This document shows, in pieces, positions 38,419 to 50,413 of a stretch of DNA of 64,000 nt (the first letter of the stretch is position 1; every line of letters starts with the position of its first letter). Position numbers and translations under genes: made by a program. Origin of the DNA: Vibrio zhanjiangensis (GTDB lineage Bacteria; Pseudomonadota; Gammaproteobacteria; Enterobacterales; Vibrionaceae). A model generated the notes under the pieces. It made no database searches, was not told the DNA's origin, and saw only the letters and a list, made by a program, of their open reading frames with translations. The stretch spans positions 62,001 through 126,000 of the forward strand of contig NZ_BSPW01000021.1 in NCBI RefSeq assembly GCF_030161235.1. The letters run 5' to 3'.

Positions 38419-39567
38419 ATGGAGAAACCATTACGAGTCGGTATTGTTGCTGGAGAGCTTTCCGGGGATACTCTGGGAGAGGGCTTAATCCAAGCGATCA
38501 AGCAAATCTATCCAAATGCAGAGTTTGTCGGTATTGGCGGACCTAAAATGATATCTCAAGGCTGTGAATCCTTATTTGACATGGAAGAGCTTGCTGTGAT
38601 GGGCTTAGTGGAAGTGCTTGGACGCTTGCCACGTTTGTTAAAAGTAAAAGCCGAATTAGTCCGTTACTTCACTGACAATCCACCAGATGTGTTTGTCGGG
38701 ATTGATGCTCCAGATTTTAATCTACGCTTAGAACTTGATCTTAAAAATGCAGGTATCAAAACCGTGCATTATGTGAGCCCCTCGGTTTGGGCGTGGCGAC
38801 AAAAACGAATTGTTAAAATTGAAGCTGCAACTCACTTGGTGTTGGCATTTCTGCCTTTTGAAAAAGCATTTTACGACAAGTATCAGGTTCCCTGTGAATT
38901 TATTGGCCATACCTTGGCAGATTCCATCCCGCTTGAGTCACCCAAAGCCCCCGCACGTGACTTACTTGGCCTTGAGCAAGATAAAACTTGGCTTGCTGTA
39001 TTACCAGGAAGCCGTGGTAGCGAACTTAAGATGCTCGCTGAGCCTTTTATTAAGACTTGTAAACGGTTAAATAAACAACATCCAGAAATGGGCTTTGTGG
39101 TTGCTTTGGTCAATGAAAAGCGCCGAATTCAATTTGAGCAGGCTTGGCAAGCACTTGCACCAGAGCTTGACTTCAGATTAGTTAATGATACCGCGCGCAA
39201 TGTGATCACAGCGTCCGATGCTGTAATGCTTGCTTCTGGAACGGTTGCTTTGGAATGCATGCTCATTAAACGCCCTATGGTTGTTGGCTATCGCGTTAAT
39301 GCTATGACGGCCTTTCTTGCAAAGCGCATGCTTAAAACGAAGTATGTGTCTTTACCCAATATTTTAGCCAATGAAGAGCTAGTGACTGAGCTGCTGCAAG
39401 ATGCCTGTACGCCGGAAAATTTAGAGATCGAAGTTGAGAAATTATTTAGTGGCCGAGGTGAGAGGATGCTTGAACGTTTTACCCAAATGCATCATTGGAT
39501 TCGCAAAGATGCCGATACTCAAGCCGCTCATGCCGTGCTAAAACTCATAGACAGATTACCATCATGA
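38419..39567 (+). CDS. lpxB: Lipid-A-disaccharide synthase
   Basis: A 382-residue GT-B glycosyltransferase that joins two acylated glucosamines in lipid A synthesis. Blocks: [41 protein letters not shown] and [10 protein letters not shown]. The ATG at 38419 is used; the GTG just before it (38416) is an in-frame alternative. It ends in a 4-base overlap with rnhB. Transcription may need readthrough of the hairpin at 38352. Confidence 0.96.
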   Translation: MEKPLRVGIVAGELSGDTLGEGLIQAIKQIYPNAEFVGIGGPKMISQGCESLFDMEELAVMGLVEVLGRLPRLLKVKAELVRYFTDNPPDVFVGIDAPDFNLRLELDLKNAGIKTVHYVSPSVWAWRQKRIVKIEAATHLVLAFLPFEKAFYDKYQVPCEFIGHTLADSIPLESPKAPARDLLGLEQDKTWLAVLPGSRGSELKMLAEPFIKTCKRLNKQHPEMGFVVALVNEKRRIQFEQAWQALAPELDFRLVNDTARNVITASDAVMLASGTVALECMLIKRPMVVGYRVNAMTAFLAKRMLKTKYVSLPNILANEELVTELLQDACTPENLEIEVEKLFSGRGERMLERFTQMHHWIRKDADTQAAHAVLKLIDRLPS

Positions 39568-40181
39568 ACGAAAAAAATACGCTTGTTGCGGAGTTTCAAT
39601 ACCCAATTGGGTATAAACAAATTGCGGGTGTCGATGAAGTTGGACGCGGCCCTTTGGTCGGTGATGTGGTGACCGCCGCTGTTATTCTTGATCCAAACCA
39701 ACCCATTGATGGGTTAAATGATTCAAAAAAGCTGACAGAAAAAAAACGCTTGGCTTTATTTCCTCAAATTTTAGATAAGGCACTGGCATGGTCCGTAGGG
39801 CGATGCTCACACGCAGAGATCGATCAATACAATATTCTCAATGCCACATTGATTGCGATGCAAAGAGCGATTGAGGGATTAAACATCACTCCAGACTTTG
39901 TCTTAATTGATGGTAATCGAGTGCCTAAGCTTCCCATGGATGCCTTAGCTGTAGTCAAAGGTGACATGCGTGTCGCTGAAATTAGTGCAGCATCTATTGT
40001 GGCTAAGGTCGTTCGCGATCAAGAAATGGAAGAGCTTGACAAACTGCATCCTCAGTTTGGTTTTGCAAAGCATAAAGGCTATCCAACCAAAGCGCATTTT
40101 GCTGCCATTGAGCAATATGGTGTGATTGAACAACACAGAAAAAGCTTTAAGCCTGTAAAAAAAGCTTTGGGTTTGATTTAG
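39564..40181 (+). CDS. rnhB: Ribonuclease HII
   Basis: A 205-residue enzyme that cuts RNA in RNA-DNA hybrids and single ribonucleotides in DNA. The catalytic carboxylates are visible in [16 protein letters not shown] (Asp-Glu), FVLIDGN (Asp) and the downstream [19 protein letters not shown]. Start ATG overlaps the lpxB stop. A second, unrelated RNase H (rnhA) is at 51149. Confidence 0.95.
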   Translation: MNEKNTLVAEFQYPIGYKQIAGVDEVGRGPLVGDVVTAAVILDPNQPIDGLNDSKKLTEKKRLALFPQILDKALAWSVGRCSHAEIDQYNILNATLIAMQRAIEGLNITPDFVLIDGNRVPKLPMDALAVVKGDMRVAEISAASIVAKVVRDQEMEELDKLHPQFGFAKHKGYPTKAHFAAIEQYGVIEQHRKSFKPVKKALGLI

Positions 40182-40250
40182 TCGACTTTTTTCGGTATCA
40201 CATACAATACTTTTGCTTTTCTTTTGACTCAGCTCAGTTGCGGAATATTC

Positions 40251-43200
40251 ATGTCAGAACCTAAATTTATTCATCTCAAAGTTCACAGCGACTTTTCCAT
40301 GGTTGACGGCCTTTCCAAAGTACCGCCATTGGTAAAAAAAGTTGCGGAGATGGGCATGCCAGCGGTGGCGTTAACCGACTTTACTAATCTATGTGGTTTG
40401 GTCAAGTTCTATGGCACAGCGCATGGATGTGGTGTGAAGCCTATCATTGGCGCAGACTTTGCGCTTCAATCCGCAGAATTTGCAGATGAGTTAACTCGCC
40501 TCACTATATTGGCTTCTGACAATCAAGGGTATAAAAACCTTACTTTGTTGATTTCCAAAGCTTACTTGCGTGGGCATGTACAGCATCAACCTGTAATTGA
40601 TAAAGAATGGTTAGTTGAGCTCTCTTCTGGGCTGATTATTTTATCTGGGGGAAAAAATGGTGAGATAGGTAAAGCCTTACTCAAAGGGAATGTTAGAGTC
40701 GCTCAGCAATGCGCGCATTTTTACCGCCAACATTTTGCCGATTGTTTTTATCTCGAGCTCACGCGCACGGGGCGAGCCGATGAGGAGACTTACCTACATT
40801 TTGCTCTCGATTTTGCACAAGATGAGCAATTACCTGTCGTCGCCACCAACGATGTTGTTATTTTGGATGAGTCAACCTTTGATGCGCATGAAATTCGTGT
40901 TGCGATTCATGATGGCTATACGCTCGAAGATCCTCGCCGCCCTAAAAACTACAGTGCTCAGCAATATTTGCGTAGCGAAGAGGAAATGTGTGCGCTTTTT
41001 GCAGATATTCCAGAGGCGCTGGAAAATAGCGTTGAAATTGCTAAGCGCTGTAATGTCACTGTGCGTTTAGGCGAGTATTTTCTGCCTGCCTTCCCAACCG
41101 ATGGCATGGAAGAAACGGAATTCTTGATTAAAAAATCACAACAAGGTTTAGAAGAGCGCCTTGAGTTTCTCTTTCCTGATGAAAATCTTCGTGCCCAGCG
41201 CCGCCCTGAATACGATGAAAGGTTACAGGTCGAGCTGGAAGTCATTAATAATATGGGATTTCCCGGCTATTTCTTGATCGTGATGGAGTTCATCCAGTGG
41301 TCAAAAGATAACGATATCCCTGTCGGACCAGGCCGAGGATCTGGTGCGGGCTCTCTAGTGGCTTATGCACTTAAGATCACGGATCTCGACCCCTTGGAGT
41401 ATGACTTACTCTTTGAGCGTTTTTTGAATCCAGAACGTATATCGATGCCAGATTTTGATGTCGACTTTTGCATGGATAAACGCGATCAAGTCATTGATCA
41501 CGTTGCTGAAATGTATGGAAGAGATGCGGTATCTCAGATCATTACCTTTGGTACTATGGCTGCCAAAGCTGTTATCCGTGATGTGGGGCGCGTATTAGGG
41601 CATCCCTTTGGTTTTGTTGATCGTATTTCAAAAATGGTACCGCCAGATCCAGGAATGACACTGGATAAAGCATTCGTCGCTGAGCCTGCTCTTGCTGAGT
41701 TGTATGAAGCCGATGAGGAAGTTAAAGAACTCATCGATATGTGCCGCATTCTTGAAGGCTGTACACGTAATGCGGGTAAGCATGCTGGAGGCGTGGTGAT
41801 TTCCCCCACCACTATCACAGATTTTGCACCGATTTATGCTGATGCAGAAGGAAATTATCCAGTTACTCAGTTCGATAAGAATGACGTCGAAACGGCTGGC
41901 TTAGTGAAGTTTGATTTTCTTGGTTTGCGCACGCTGACAATTATTGATTGGGCTCTTGCTCTGATCAACTCAAGGCTCGAAAAGCAAGGACAGCAGCCTG
42001 TTCGTATCGAATCTATTCCTCTTGATGATGATGCCTCTTTCCAGCTGTTGCAGAACGCAGAAACCACGGCGGTATTCCAGCTTGAATCTCGCGGAATGAA
42101 AGAGCTCATTAAGCGTCTGAAACCGGACTGTTTTGAAGATATTATCGCTTTGGTGGCCTTGTTTCGACCAGGGCCTCTTCAGTCAGGCATGGTGGACAAC
42201 TTTATCGACCGTAAACATGGCCGAGAGGCCATTTCATACCCAGATGAAACATGGCAGCATGAGTCGCTGAAAGAAACACTTGAGCCGACATACGGGATTA
42301 TCCTGTACCAAGAGCAAGTTATGCAGATTGCTCAGATTCTTGCAGGCTATACCTTAGGTGGTGCAGATATGCTGCGCCGCGCTATGGGTAAGAAAAAGCC
42401 GGAGGAAATGGCGAAGCAGCGGGCTGTGTTTGAAGAAGGCGCGATCAAAAATGGTGTAGATGGCGAGCTTGCAATGAAAATCTTCGATTTAGTAGAGAAG
42501 TTTGCAGGTTATGGTTTCAACAAATCGCACTCGGCGGCATATGCTTTGGTATCTTACCAAACGCTCTGGCTGAAAAAACACTACCCAGCAGAATTTATGG
42601 CTGCGGTTATGACGGCTGACATGGATAATACCGAAAAAGTCGTCGGTTTGGTCGATGAATGTTTGCGTATGAAGCTTAAGGTTTTACCTCCGGATATCAA
42701 TTCAGGTCTGTACCGTTTCAATGTCGATGAAGAAGGGGCGATTGTTTACGGTATCGGAGCCATTAAAGGTGTCGGGGAAGGACCAATAGACGCAATTCTA
42801 GAAGCGCGCAATGCTGGGGGATATTTTAAAGATTTATTTGATTTTTGTGCCAGAATTGATCTGAAAAAAGTCAACAAGCGTGTGATTGAAAAGCTCATTT
42901 ATGCTGGGGCACTGGATAGGCTTGGGCCACACCGCGCGGCCATGATGGCATCATTGGACGATGCGGTGAAAGCGGCGAGTCAGTATCATCAAGCTGAAGC
43001 CTTTGGTCAAAATGATTTATTTGGCGTGCTCACTGAGACGGCAGAAGAGGTTGAACATAAATATACTAAGGTCCCTGCTTGGCCAGAAAAAGTTTGGTTG
43101 GAGGGAGAACGTGATACACTAGGCCTCTATTTAACTGGGCATCCAGTTAATGCCTACATAAAGGAATTGGGTAAGTATACTAGCTATCGATTAAAAGACG

Positions 43201-43730
43201 CTACGCCGACGCGGCGAGATCAAAGCGTGACGGTGGCAGGTTTAGTTATCGCGGCTAGAGTGATGACCACAAAGCGTGGTAACCGTATTGGAATTATGAC
43301 GCTTGATGACCGCAGTGGTCGAATGGAAGTGATGCTGTTTTCTGACGCATTGGATCAATACGCAGAGCTACTTGAACAAGACAGAATTTTGGTTGTTTCA
43401 GGACAGGTCAGCTTTGATGATTTCAACGGTGGTCTTAAAATGACGGCACGAGAGGTTATGGATCTTGGCGCAGCTCGTGAAAAATACGCCCGAAGATTGT
43501 CGATATCTATGGAAGACTCTCAAATCGACGAGCAATTTTTTGAGCGCTTTAGTAACATACTAGAGCCTCATAAGGCAGGAAGTGTTCCTGTTCACATATA
43601 TTACCAGCGCAGCAATGCAAGAGCTTGCTTAACACTGGGTACAGAGTGGCGCGTGACGCCAAGTGATGAATTAATAGACAATTTGAAGCAGCTGCTTGGT
43701 AATCATCAAGTAGAACTCGAATTTAACTAA
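40251..43730 (+). CDS. dnaE: DNA polymerase III alpha subunit
   Basis: A 1159-residue replicative polymerase. In order: PHP domain ([16 protein letters not shown]), palm with [16 protein letters not shown] and the catalytic aspartates in [14 protein letters not shown], fingers, the helix-hairpin-helix region (about 830-900), the OB fold (about 990-1060) and the tau-binding C-terminus. ATG at 40251 gives the standard [12 protein letters not shown] start. It lies between rnhB and accA in the usual order. The proofreading partner dnaQ is at 51670. Confidence 0.97.
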   Translation: MSEPKFIHLKVHSDFSMVDGLSKVPPLVKKVAEMGMPAVALTDFTNLCGLVKFYGTAHGCGVKPIIGADFALQSAEFADELTRLTILASDNQGYKNLTLLISKAYLRGHVQHQPVIDKEWLVELSSGLIILSGGKNGEIGKALLKGNVRVAQQCAHFYRQHFADCFYLELTRTGRADEETYLHFALDFAQDEQLPVVATNDVVILDESTFDAHEIRVAIHDGYTLEDPRRPKNYSAQQYLRSEEEMCALFADIPEALENSVEIAKRCNVTVRLGEYFLPAFPTDGMEETEFLIKKSQQGLEERLEFLFPDENLRAQRRPEYDERLQVELEVINNMGFPGYFLIVMEFIQWSKDNDIPVGPGRGSGAGSLVAYALKITDLDPLEYDLLFERFLNPERISMPDFDVDFCMDKRDQVIDHVAEMYGRDAVSQIITFGTMAAKAVIRDVGRVLGHPFGFVDRISKMVPPDPGMTLDKAFVAEPALAELYEADEEVKELIDMCRILEGCTRNAGKHAGGVVISPTTITDFAPIYADAEGNYPVTQFDKNDVETAGLVKFDFLGLRTLTIIDWALALINSRLEKQGQQPVRIESIPLDDDASFQLLQNAETTAVFQLESRGMKELIKRLKPDCFEDIIALVALFRPGPLQSGMVDNFIDRKHGREAISYPDETWQHESLKETLEPTYGIILYQEQVMQIAQILAGYTLGGADMLRRAMGKKKPEEMAKQRAVFEEGAIKNGVDGELAMKIFDLVEKFAGYGFNKSHSAAYALVSYQTLWLKKHYPAEFMAAVMTADMDNTEKVVGLVDECLRMKLKVLPPDINSGLYRFNVDEEGAIVYGIGAIKGVGEGPIDAILEARNAGGYFKDLFDFCARIDLKKVNKRVIEKLIYAGALDRLGPHRAAMMASLDDAVKAASQYHQAEAFGQNDLFGVLTETAEEVEHKYTKVPAWPEKVWLEGERDTLGLYLTGHPVNAYIKELGKYTSYRLKDATPTRRDQSVTVAGLVIAARVMTTKRGNRIGIMTLDDRSGRMEVMLFSDALDQYAELLEQDRILVVSGQVSFDDFNGGLKMTAREVMDLGAAREKYARRLSISMEDSQIDEQFFERFSNILEPHKAGSVPVHIYYQRSNARACLTLGTEWRVTPSDELIDNLKQLLGNHQVELEFN

Positions 43731-43767
43731 GTTCGGCAAGCGATGCCGAATAAGAAAGGATCTATAG

Positions 43768-44727
43768 ATGAGCCTGAACTTTTTAGAATTTGAAAAGCCG
43801 ATTGCTGAATTAGAGGCAAAGATTGAAGCATTAAGAAGTGTTTCGCGCCATGGTGGTGACTCTGGTGTTGATCTAGAGAAAGAAATCGAGCAATTAGAAA
43901 AGAAAAGCTTAGAACTTAAAAAGAAAACCTTTAGCGATCTTGGTGCATGGGAAACGGCTCAGTTAGCTCGTCACCCTTTACGTCCATATACGCTTGATTA
44001 CATTGAACATGTATTTACTGAGTTTGAAGAGTTAGCCGGTGATAGGGCGTACGCTGATGATAAAGCCATTGTTGGTGGTATGGCTCGTTTAGATGGCTGC
44101 CCTGTGATGATTATCGGTCATCAAAAAGGCCGTGAAACAAAAGAGAAAGTAAAGCGTAACTTTGGTATGCCCAAACCAGAAGGCTACCGTAAAGCGCTAC
44201 GCTTAATGGAAACGGCACAGCGTTTTAACATGCCGATCATTACTTTTATTGATACAGCTGGCGCTTACCCTGGTGTCGGTGCTGAAGAGCGTGGGCAATC
44301 AGAAGCCATTGCAAAAAATTTAAAAGTCATGGCTGGACTTAAAGTGCCAGTGATCTGTAATGTTGTGGGTGAGGGTGGTTCAGGTGGTGCGCTTGCTATT
44401 GGTGTTGGCGACTACGTGAATATGTTGCAGTACTCGACTTACTCAGTTATTTCACCAGAAGGCTGTGCATCAATCTTATGGAGAGATTCAGATAAAGCCC
44501 CGCAAGCTGCTGAGGCCATGGGGCTTATTGCTCCGCGCTTAAAAGAGCTTGAGTTGATTGATGAAATCATTGAAGAGCCATTGGGCGGTGCGCATCGTGA
44601 TCATATTCAAATGGCAGCGAATATGAAGGCCACTCTGATTAGACAATTGAATGAGCTTCAGCACTTTGATACCAACACGCTACTGGAGCGTCGTTATCAA
44701 CGATTAATGAGCTATGGTTACTGTTAA
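43768..44727 (+). CDS. accA: Acetyl-CoA carboxylase carboxyltransferase subunit alpha
   Basis: A 319-residue subunit that moves the carboxyl group from biotin to acetyl-CoA to give malonyl-CoA. Blocks: [21 protein letters not shown] sequence (here [18 protein letters not shown]) and [24 protein letters not shown] precedes the ATG. It closes the long operon, with a terminator after it. Confidence 0.97.
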   Translation: MSLNFLEFEKPIAELEAKIEALRSVSRHGGDSGVDLEKEIEQLEKKSLELKKKTFSDLGAWETAQLARHPLRPYTLDYIEHVFTEFEELAGDRAYADDKAIVGGMARLDGCPVMIIGHQKGRETKEKVKRNFGMPKPEGYRKALRLMETAQRFNMPIITFIDTAGAYPGVGAEERGQSEAIAKNLKVMAGLKVPVICNVVGEGGSGGALAIGVGDYVNMLQYSTYSVISPEGCASILWRDSDKAPQAAEAMGLIAPRLKELELIDEIIEEPLGGAHRDHIQMAANMKATLIRQLNELQHFDTNTLLERRYQRLMSYGYC

Positions 44728-44745
44728 CCTGCCGCATTGCAAAGC

Positions 44746-44776
44746 AAAGGCTGAACTGAAGTTCGGCCTTTTTTAT
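44746..44776 (+). terminator. Terminator after accA
   Basis: AAAGGCTGAAC (44746-44756) pairs with GTTCGGCCTTT (44761-44771), one wobble, loop TGAA, followed by more T. Closes the uppS-accA operon. Confidence 0.88.
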
Positions 44777-44886
44777 TGTTGATGTTAAACTAACTGTGGT
44801 CTGTATATTTGAGCAAAAGTAAGTCATTAAACGGCTTTATGCTCGATTAGGTATCTCGATTTAAAGTAAAATGGTCTCGTTTCTGT

Positions 44887-46206
44887 ATGGATTTATACCC
44901 GCATTTTTCTTCGGTTATTCAGCAATGTATGCCAATTGATGGGCGTCTTGTCATTGCGCTCAGTGGTGGTGTGGATTCGAGAGTATTATTAGCGTTGGCT
45001 GCTCGATATCAACACGAATTTAAGCAAGCTTGTCTTGCTGTACATGTACATCATGGTTTAAGTTCTAACGCAGATCATTGGGCTGAGCAGTGCCGATTAT
45101 GGTGTGCTGAAGAGGGGGTCTTATTTTACTTAGAGAAAGTCGCTTTAGAGCAAGGCGGCAAGAGTATTGAAGAAAGCGCTCGGGAAGCACGTTATCAAGC
45201 ATTAAGATTGCACTTGCATGATGACGACGTGCTGCTCACTGGTCAGCATAGCGACGATCAAATCGAAACGTTCATGTTAGCATTAAAGCGAGGAAGTGGG
45301 CCTAAAGGGTTATCTTCTATGGCTCAATGTATGTCGTTTGGCAATGCTAAACTCGTACGTCCAATGCTTCATGTAAGCAGAGAAGATATCGAGCAGTACG
45401 CTCAACTTCATCATCTTGCTTGGGTCGAAGATGAGAGCAACCAAGATACACGATTTGACCGCAATTTTCTTCGTCATCAAGTGATTCCTGTTTTAACTGA
45501 ACGTTGGCCTCATTTTGCGCAGTCTGTGCTGAGAAGTGCGCAGTTATGCGCGGAGCAAGAAACATTACTCAATGAGCTGCTATCGGAGCATTTGATGCAC
45601 TCTTTGTATCAAGATGGCTCGATTGTCATTGATAAATTGTCACCGATGTCCTCTCTAATGCGCGGGCAGGTTTTAAGGATGTGGTTAGACGGGCAGCAAG
45701 CCAAAATGCCCAATCGAGGCTCACTAGAAAGAATTTGGCTAGAGGTCGCGCTGAGCCGTCATGATGCCAATCCTATCCTCTCTCTTGCTGATGGGCAAGT
45801 ACGTCGATTTAACCAACGACTTTATTTCGTCAAACAGTGGCAAGAGTTGTCTCACTGGCAGCAGGGGATTCAATTTGATGCCGAGTTAGCTCTGCCTGAA
45901 AGCTTGGGGCGATTAACATTGCGATCTTGTGATCGAGGTGGCTTATCAAAAGCCGCACTTTCTCAAGCGCCTCTGCGGATCATTTTTGAACCACAAAGTT
46001 TAAGTGCTAAACCTTGTGGGCGTAACCACAGCCGTAAACTAAAGAAATTATTTCAAGAATACGATGTTCCGAGCTGGCAAAGACGTCGACTACCTATCCT
46101 CATGTGTGGTGATAAAGTTGCAGCTGTCGCAGGACTCTTCATTGATTCTGATTTTGTGGGTCAAGATTGTGAACTTGTTTGGAACAAATCCGTAGTAGAT
46201 GTGTAA
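44887..46206 (+). CDS. tilS: tRNA(Ile)-lysidine synthase
   Basis: A 439-residue enzyme that converts C34 of the CAU anticodon of tRNA-Ile2 to lysidine. The PP-loop motif SGGVDS is at residues 26-31; the catalytic block GQHSDDQIETFMLALKRGSG follows, and an extra C-terminal domain (about 360-439) binds the tRNA acceptor stem. It stands alone after accA, with its own promoter in the gap 44777-44886. Confidence 0.95.
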   Translation: MDLYPHFSSVIQQCMPIDGRLVIALSGGVDSRVLLALAARYQHEFKQACLAVHVHHGLSSNADHWAEQCRLWCAEEGVLFYLEKVALEQGGKSIEESAREARYQALRLHLHDDDVLLTGQHSDDQIETFMLALKRGSGPKGLSSMAQCMSFGNAKLVRPMLHVSREDIEQYAQLHHLAWVEDESNQDTRFDRNFLRHQVIPVLTERWPHFAQSVLRSAQLCAEQETLLNELLSEHLMHSLYQDGSIVIDKLSPMSSLMRGQVLRMWLDGQQAKMPNRGSLERIWLEVALSRHDANPILSLADGQVRRFNQRLYFVKQWQELSHWQQGIQFDAELALPESLGRLTLRSCDRGGLSKAALSQAPLRIIFEPQSLSAKPCGRNHSRKLKKLFQEYDVPSWQRRRLPILMCGDKVAAVAGLFIDSDFVGQDCELVWNKSVVDV

Positions 46207-46258
46207 ATATTCTTTACAGAAATACATATAAAAACAGTGAATACACTAAGGAAGCACC

Positions 46259-46573
46259 ATGAAAAAAATGCTTATGGGAATATTGTTCGTAATGGGTTTA
46301 TTTGCCGGATCTGCGCTTGCGGCTGGTGACATCGCTGCTGGCCAAGCGAAGGCGGCAGTCTGCTCTGCCTGCCATGGTGCAGATGGTATTGCCGTCATTC
46401 CTGGCTACCCGAATCTCAAAGGGCAAAACGAGCAGTACATAGTGTCCTCAATTAAGGCATACAAGGATAAGCAACGCAATGGTGGACTGGCTGCGATAAT
46501 GCAGGCTCAAGCTTCAATGTTAAGCGATACTGATATCGCCAATCTAGCCGCATATTATTCAAGTTTAAAATAA
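46259..46573 (+). CDS. Small c-type cytochrome (cytochrome c553-like)
   Basis: A 104-residue periplasmic monoheme cytochrome. Signal peptide [21 protein letters not shown], heme site Cys35-Ser-Ala-Cys38-His39, and a methionine-rich C-terminal loop (IMQAQASML) for the sixth ligand. Likely an electron carrier, partner unknown. The neighbours (tilS, glnB) do not show a pathway. It is followed by a long imperfect hairpin. Confidence 0.88.
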   Translation: MKKMLMGILFVMGLFAGSALAAGDIAAGQAKAAVCSACHGADGIAVIPGYPNLKGQNEQYIVSSIKAYKDKQRNGGLAAIMQAQASMLSDTDIANLAAYYSSLK

Positions 46574-46594
46574 TAATATTTCAAAAATAATTGG

Positions 46595-46687
46595 GCCCAA
46601 GTGAGTGGGGCTATCCATATCCGTGTCTTTTCGATTGGTTTGGTGAAGATATAATCAAGTGGATGGACTCGAGTGACTTGGGCTTTT
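46595..46687 (+). other. Long imperfect hairpin with T-tract between cytochrome c and glnB
   Basis: GCCCAAGT (46595-46602) pairs with ACTTGGGC (46676-46683); GAGT (46603-46606) pairs with ACTC (46667-46670); CCAT (46615-46618) pairs with ATGG (46663-46666); TTTTT follows. It may be a large terminator or the 3' part of a small RNA. The pattern does not match a small RNA I know. Confidence 0.45.
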
Positions 46688-46733
46688 TATTGTTTATTGA
46701 CCATGGGATAATAAGTTCGTTTTTTAAGATTAA

Positions 46734-47081
<348 letters not shown>

Positions 47082-47124
47082 CTGATATTCTTCAACAAAG
47101 ACTATGTTTTGGGTAGGGCGATAA

Positions 47125-47973
47125 ATGAGAGCTAAGTGGTTTCTGCTTGGTAGTTTGAGCCTAGTTTTGGGTGGGGCGATTGGCTTTAATGTGGCCTTTT
47201 CTCTGCCCAAAGAACCGAAAATTGCTGTCATATCTCCCTCTAATGAAGCGTTTTTTCAGTATTGTGCCGAACAATCATCCAGTGATGTTCTTGATGACAA
47301 TGGTCAATTAAACTTGTTAGTCTGGAACATATATAAGCAAAATAGAGACAATTGGCAGCAAAGTCTGCAGTTTTACTCTCAAGACAAACAGTTAGTCTTA
47401 CTCCAAGAGTCGAATTTGACACCAGAGCTAAAAACTTGGCTGAAATCTCAGCGGTGGTACGCTTACCAAGTTGATGCGTTTGAGCTATTTGGTGTCAGCG
47501 TTGGCGTACTCAATCTGTCTAAAATTGGGCCACAGAAAGCTTGTGCGTATACTGAGCTAGAACCTTGGTTACGCTTACCTAAATCCGCTCTTTATTCGAC
47601 TTACCACCTTTCTAATGGTGAGTTGTTGGCGGTTGTTAATCTCCACGCAGTAAACTTTACCTATGGCACTGAGGAATATCAGAAGCAGATCGATACAGTG
47701 ATTGCTTTAGTACAAAACCACAATGGTCCTATTATTGTCGGCGGTGATTTTAATAGTTGGAGTGCCACACGTCTTGCGATTATTGAACAAGCTCTGAGCC
47801 CACTTGGCCTTAAAGAAGTGGACTATTCCCCTGACAATCGCAGCCAGTTTGTTACTGGATACGCGTTGGATCATATTTTTTACCGCGGGTTGGATTTGAT
47901 TAGAGCAGGAGCGCCAACATCTGACGCTTCCGATCATAATCCTATTGAAGTGGTTTTTAAGCTAATAAATTGA
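47125..47973 (+). CDS. yafD: YafD-like endonuclease/exonuclease/phosphatase (EEP) family protein
   Basis: A 282-residue protein of the UPF0294/YafD group. It has an N-terminal membrane anchor or signal (residues 1-28), then an EEP fold with LVWNIYKQNRD, LLQESNL (metal Glu), VVGGDFNSWSATR-type core (IIVGGDFNSW) and SDASDHNPIEVVF (catalytic Asp-His). Substrate unknown. The order yafD-mltD-gloB-yafS-rnhA-dnaQ is that of E. coli. A bidirectional terminator lies just after it. Confidence 0.85.
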   Translation: MRAKWFLLGSLSLVLGGAIGFNVAFSLPKEPKIAVISPSNEAFFQYCAEQSSSDVLDDNGQLNLLVWNIYKQNRDNWQQSLQFYSQDKQLVLLQESNLTPELKTWLKSQRWYAYQVDAFELFGVSVGVLNLSKIGPQKACAYTELEPWLRLPKSALYSTYHLSNGELLAVVNLHAVNFTYGTEEYQKQIDTVIALVQNHNGPIIVGGDFNSWSATRLAIIEQALSPLGLKEVDYSPDNRSQFVTGYALDHIFYRGLDLIRAGAPTSDASDHNPIEVVFKLIN

Positions 47974-47981
47974 GAGAGTCT

Positions 47982-48005
47982 AAGTGAGTTATACGCTCAC
48001 TTTTG
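47982..48005. terminator. Bidirectional terminator between yafD and mltD
   Basis: AAGTGAG (47982-47988) pairs with CTCACTT (47996-48002), loop TTATACG, between convergent genes; TTTT on the plus side. Confidence 0.7.
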
Positions 48006-49545
48006 TCACATCTATGTACAGTTTAAGCTTTTGTCCTGGCTGTAAGTATTTTTGCTGGGCGAGATCATTCCATTTCACAATGTCGTTTGACTTAACTTTG
48101 AATCTATTGGCAATAGCATTGATGGTATCGCCATTCTTAACACTGTAGAAAACGGTGCGAATGACGGCACCTTGTGAGGTTTTTTTCCAGATCACCAAGT
48201 TTTGCCCAACTCGTAAGGTGTCTTTGGGGCCCATGCCATTCCATTTTGCCAGAGATTGATGGGATACCTTGTTTGCTCGTGCTATTGTCCAAAGGCTATC
48301 ACCAGAGCGTACAGTATACATGAGTTTGTACTGGCCCCTCGATTTGGCTTGAGCTTTCGCTAATCGATTGCTTGCACTCAGTATGTAAGCGGCATCGTCC
48401 TTGGTTGAGGTTGGGATCATGAGAAATTGCCCGATTCTAATCGAATCACTGGATAAATCGTTGGCATTCTTAATCACGTGAGTTGTGGTATTGTAGTGTT
48501 TGGCAAGTGCACTTAGACTATCACCTGATTTCACTTTATATCGAACCAACTTCATGCCTTTTCCACGATTTTCGCTCACATTGTTGTTGAATTTTTCGAT
48601 TGAATTAACCGGTAAAAGTAATTGATGTGGGCCGTTTGGTGCGGTTGCCCATTGATTGTAAGCAGGATTTAAGCTTTGCAATTGCTTAACGCTAATTCCC
48701 GCATAACGAGCTGCAATAGCAAGGTCCAGTTGCTCTTTCGGATCGATAAGTTCAACAACAGGCTGATTGGCAATAGGTGGGATATCAAGATCATACTTGT
48801 CTTGATTGGCAATGATATCCGCTAAAGCCAATAGTTTTGGCACATATCCGCTGGTTTCTTCGGGTAAATCAAGCGAAAAGAAATCGGTGGGTTTACCTAA
48901 TTTTTGGTTCTTACGAATCGCACTTGAGACTCGTCCTCCGCCACTATTATAAGCGGCAATCGTATGATTCCAGTTGCCATCAAAACGAGTATTTAGTGTG
49001 GTGAGGTAATCCAAAGCGGCATCAGTTGAAGCCGCTACATCACGGCGTCCGTCATACCAGTAATTTTGTTTTAGTCCGTAGTATTTTCCAGTTTCGGGTA
49101 CGAACTGCCATAACCCAGCCGCGCTGCCATGAGAGTATGCAAAAGCATCAAATGAACTTTCTACAATTGGCAGCAATGCCAGCTCTAGGGGCAGACCTCG
49201 TTGCTCGATTTTTTCGGTAATAAGGTACAAAAATGGTTGAGCTCGCTCAGAGACGGTTTTTAAGTGGCTTGGGTTTGTCAAGTACCAAGTTCGGTAGTAA
49301 TCAACCATTTTATTGTTTGGTACAGAGAGCTGGAGCTGCAAAGCGATGCGTTGCCAGAGATCTTCTTGAGACTGAGGAGAGGCTGGAGGTTGAATATCGT
49401 TATTCAACTTTTTTGTCATCTGGCTTGGCACTTGCTCAGATAAATGATTAATGCTTTGAGATGATGATTGTTGGTTTTCTGTTTGCTGGGTAAGCTGACA
49501 TCCAGTCAGCAGCAGAGAGAATATCCAGCTGTGTTTTAATCGCAT
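47989..49545 (-). CDS. mltD: Membrane-bound lytic murein transglycosylase D
   Basis: A 518-residue outer-membrane lipoprotein that cleaves peptidoglycan. Lipobox LLTGC with acylated Cys16; the Slt-type catalytic domain (about 95-260) has Glu129 in LLPIVESSFDAFAYSHGSA; three LysM repeats follow at about 333-376, 402-446 and 458-510, each opening with a V-x-SGDS/NGDT motif. E. coli MltD has two LysM; the third is common in vibrios. It is the next gene to gloB on the same strand. Confidence 0.94.
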   Translation of the reverse strand: MRLKHSWIFSLLLTGCQLTQQTENQQSSSQSINHLSEQVPSQMTKKLNNDIQPPASPQSQEDLWQRIALQLQLSVPNNKMVDYYRTWYLTNPSHLKTVSERAQPFLYLITEKIEQRGLPLELALLPIVESSFDAFAYSHGSAAGLWQFVPETGKYYGLKQNYWYDGRRDVAASTDAALDYLTTLNTRFDGNWNHTIAAYNSGGGRVSSAIRKNQKLGKPTDFFSLDLPEETSGYVPKLLALADIIANQDKYDLDIPPIANQPVVELIDPKEQLDLAIAARYAGISVKQLQSLNPAYNQWATAPNGPHQLLLPVNSIEKFNNNVSENRGKGMKLVRYKVKSGDSLSALAKHYNTTTHVIKNANDLSSDSIRIGQFLMIPTSTKDDAAYILSASNRLAKAQAKSRGQYKLMYTVRSGDSLWTIARANKVSHQSLAKWNGMGPKDTLRVGQNLVIWKKTSQGAVIRTVFYSVKNGDTINAIANRFKVKSNDIVKWNDLAQQKYLQPGQKLKLYIDVTKVSV

Positions 49546-49615
49546 TTCACAACCCTTTTGCTTTTTGGCTGCTGATAATACTTGCCTAAATGCTGTGGTG
49601 ACAAGTTACAACACC

Positions 49616-50374
49616 TCAAAATTCGTTCTTCCATTCGCGCAGCGCGGTAAAAATAGCGAGAGAATCAGTATTAGATGTCCGATTGGCAACGGATCGAATC
49701 ACACTCGAATGCTCAGTTCTAAGAAATGGATTAATGTGTTTCTCCTTGCCGATTGTGGTTGGCAGAGTGGGTTTATTCTGTGCTCTGAGACGATTGACCT
49801 CTTCACGATATTGGAGAAGTAAGGGGTTTTCTGGCTCAACAGCTAAAGCAAAAGCGAGATTGCTCGCGGTATATTCATGGGCGCAGTAAACTTCGGTTTC
49901 TTCTGGCAGGGCCATAAGTTTGTCTAATGAGGTGTGCATTTGAGACATAGTGCCCTCGAATACACGCCCACATCCTGCCGAAAATAGAACATCGCCGCAG
50001 AAAAGTTTACCGTCGCCAACATAGCCAATATGCCCTTTAGTGTGACCTTCTAAACCTAATACTAAGAAAACTTCACCAAATAGTTCAATTTGCTCACCGG
50101 CTGTGACAGCATGGGTTAAAGTAGGAACAGGTTCATTTGCCGGGCCAACGATATCGAGGTGTGGAAACCGTCTGACTAGCTCCGCTACGCCACCAATATG
50201 ATCGTTATGATGGTGGGTGATGAGAATAGCATCCAAGGTTAAACTATGCTCTTCTAGATATCGTATCACTGGCTCTGCATCGCCGGGATCAACGACGGCA
50301 CAGCGCTGATCGCTATTTTGAATCAGCCAGATGTAATTGTCATTGAATGCAGGTATGCTTTTGATATCTAACAT
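49616..50374 (-). CDS. gloB: Hydroxyacylglutathione hydrolase (glyoxalase II)
   Basis: A 252-residue metallo-beta-lactamase-fold enzyme that hydrolyses S-lactoylglutathione made from methylglyoxal. Zinc motif [10 protein letters not shown] and the later [16 protein letters not shown] and HEYTASN. The ATG at 50374 has GGAGAGAC upstream; the frame is open to 50455 but that would overlap the divergent yafS gene. Divergent from yafS. Confidence 0.95.
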   Translation of the reverse strand: MLDIKSIPAFNDNYIWLIQNSDQRCAVVDPGDAEPVIRYLEEHSLTLDAILITHHHNDHIGGVAELVRRFPHLDIVGPANEPVPTLTHAVTAGEQIELFGEVFLVLGLEGHTKGHIGYVGDGKLFCGDVLFSAGCGRVFEGTMSQMHTSLDKLMALPEETEVYCAHEYTASNLAFALAVEPENPLLLQYREEVNRLRAQNKPTLPTTIGKEKHINPFLRTEHSSVIRSVANRTSNTDSLAIFTALREWKNEF

Positions 50375-50413
50375 GATTGTCTCTCCAGTTTTAAAGAGTA
50401 AAGCAGGATTAGT

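Noticed and set aside
46595..46687. Assignment of the hairpin before glnB as Qrr, Spot 42 or 6S RNA
   Set aside because: Sequence and gene context do not match any of these; left as unidentified structure.
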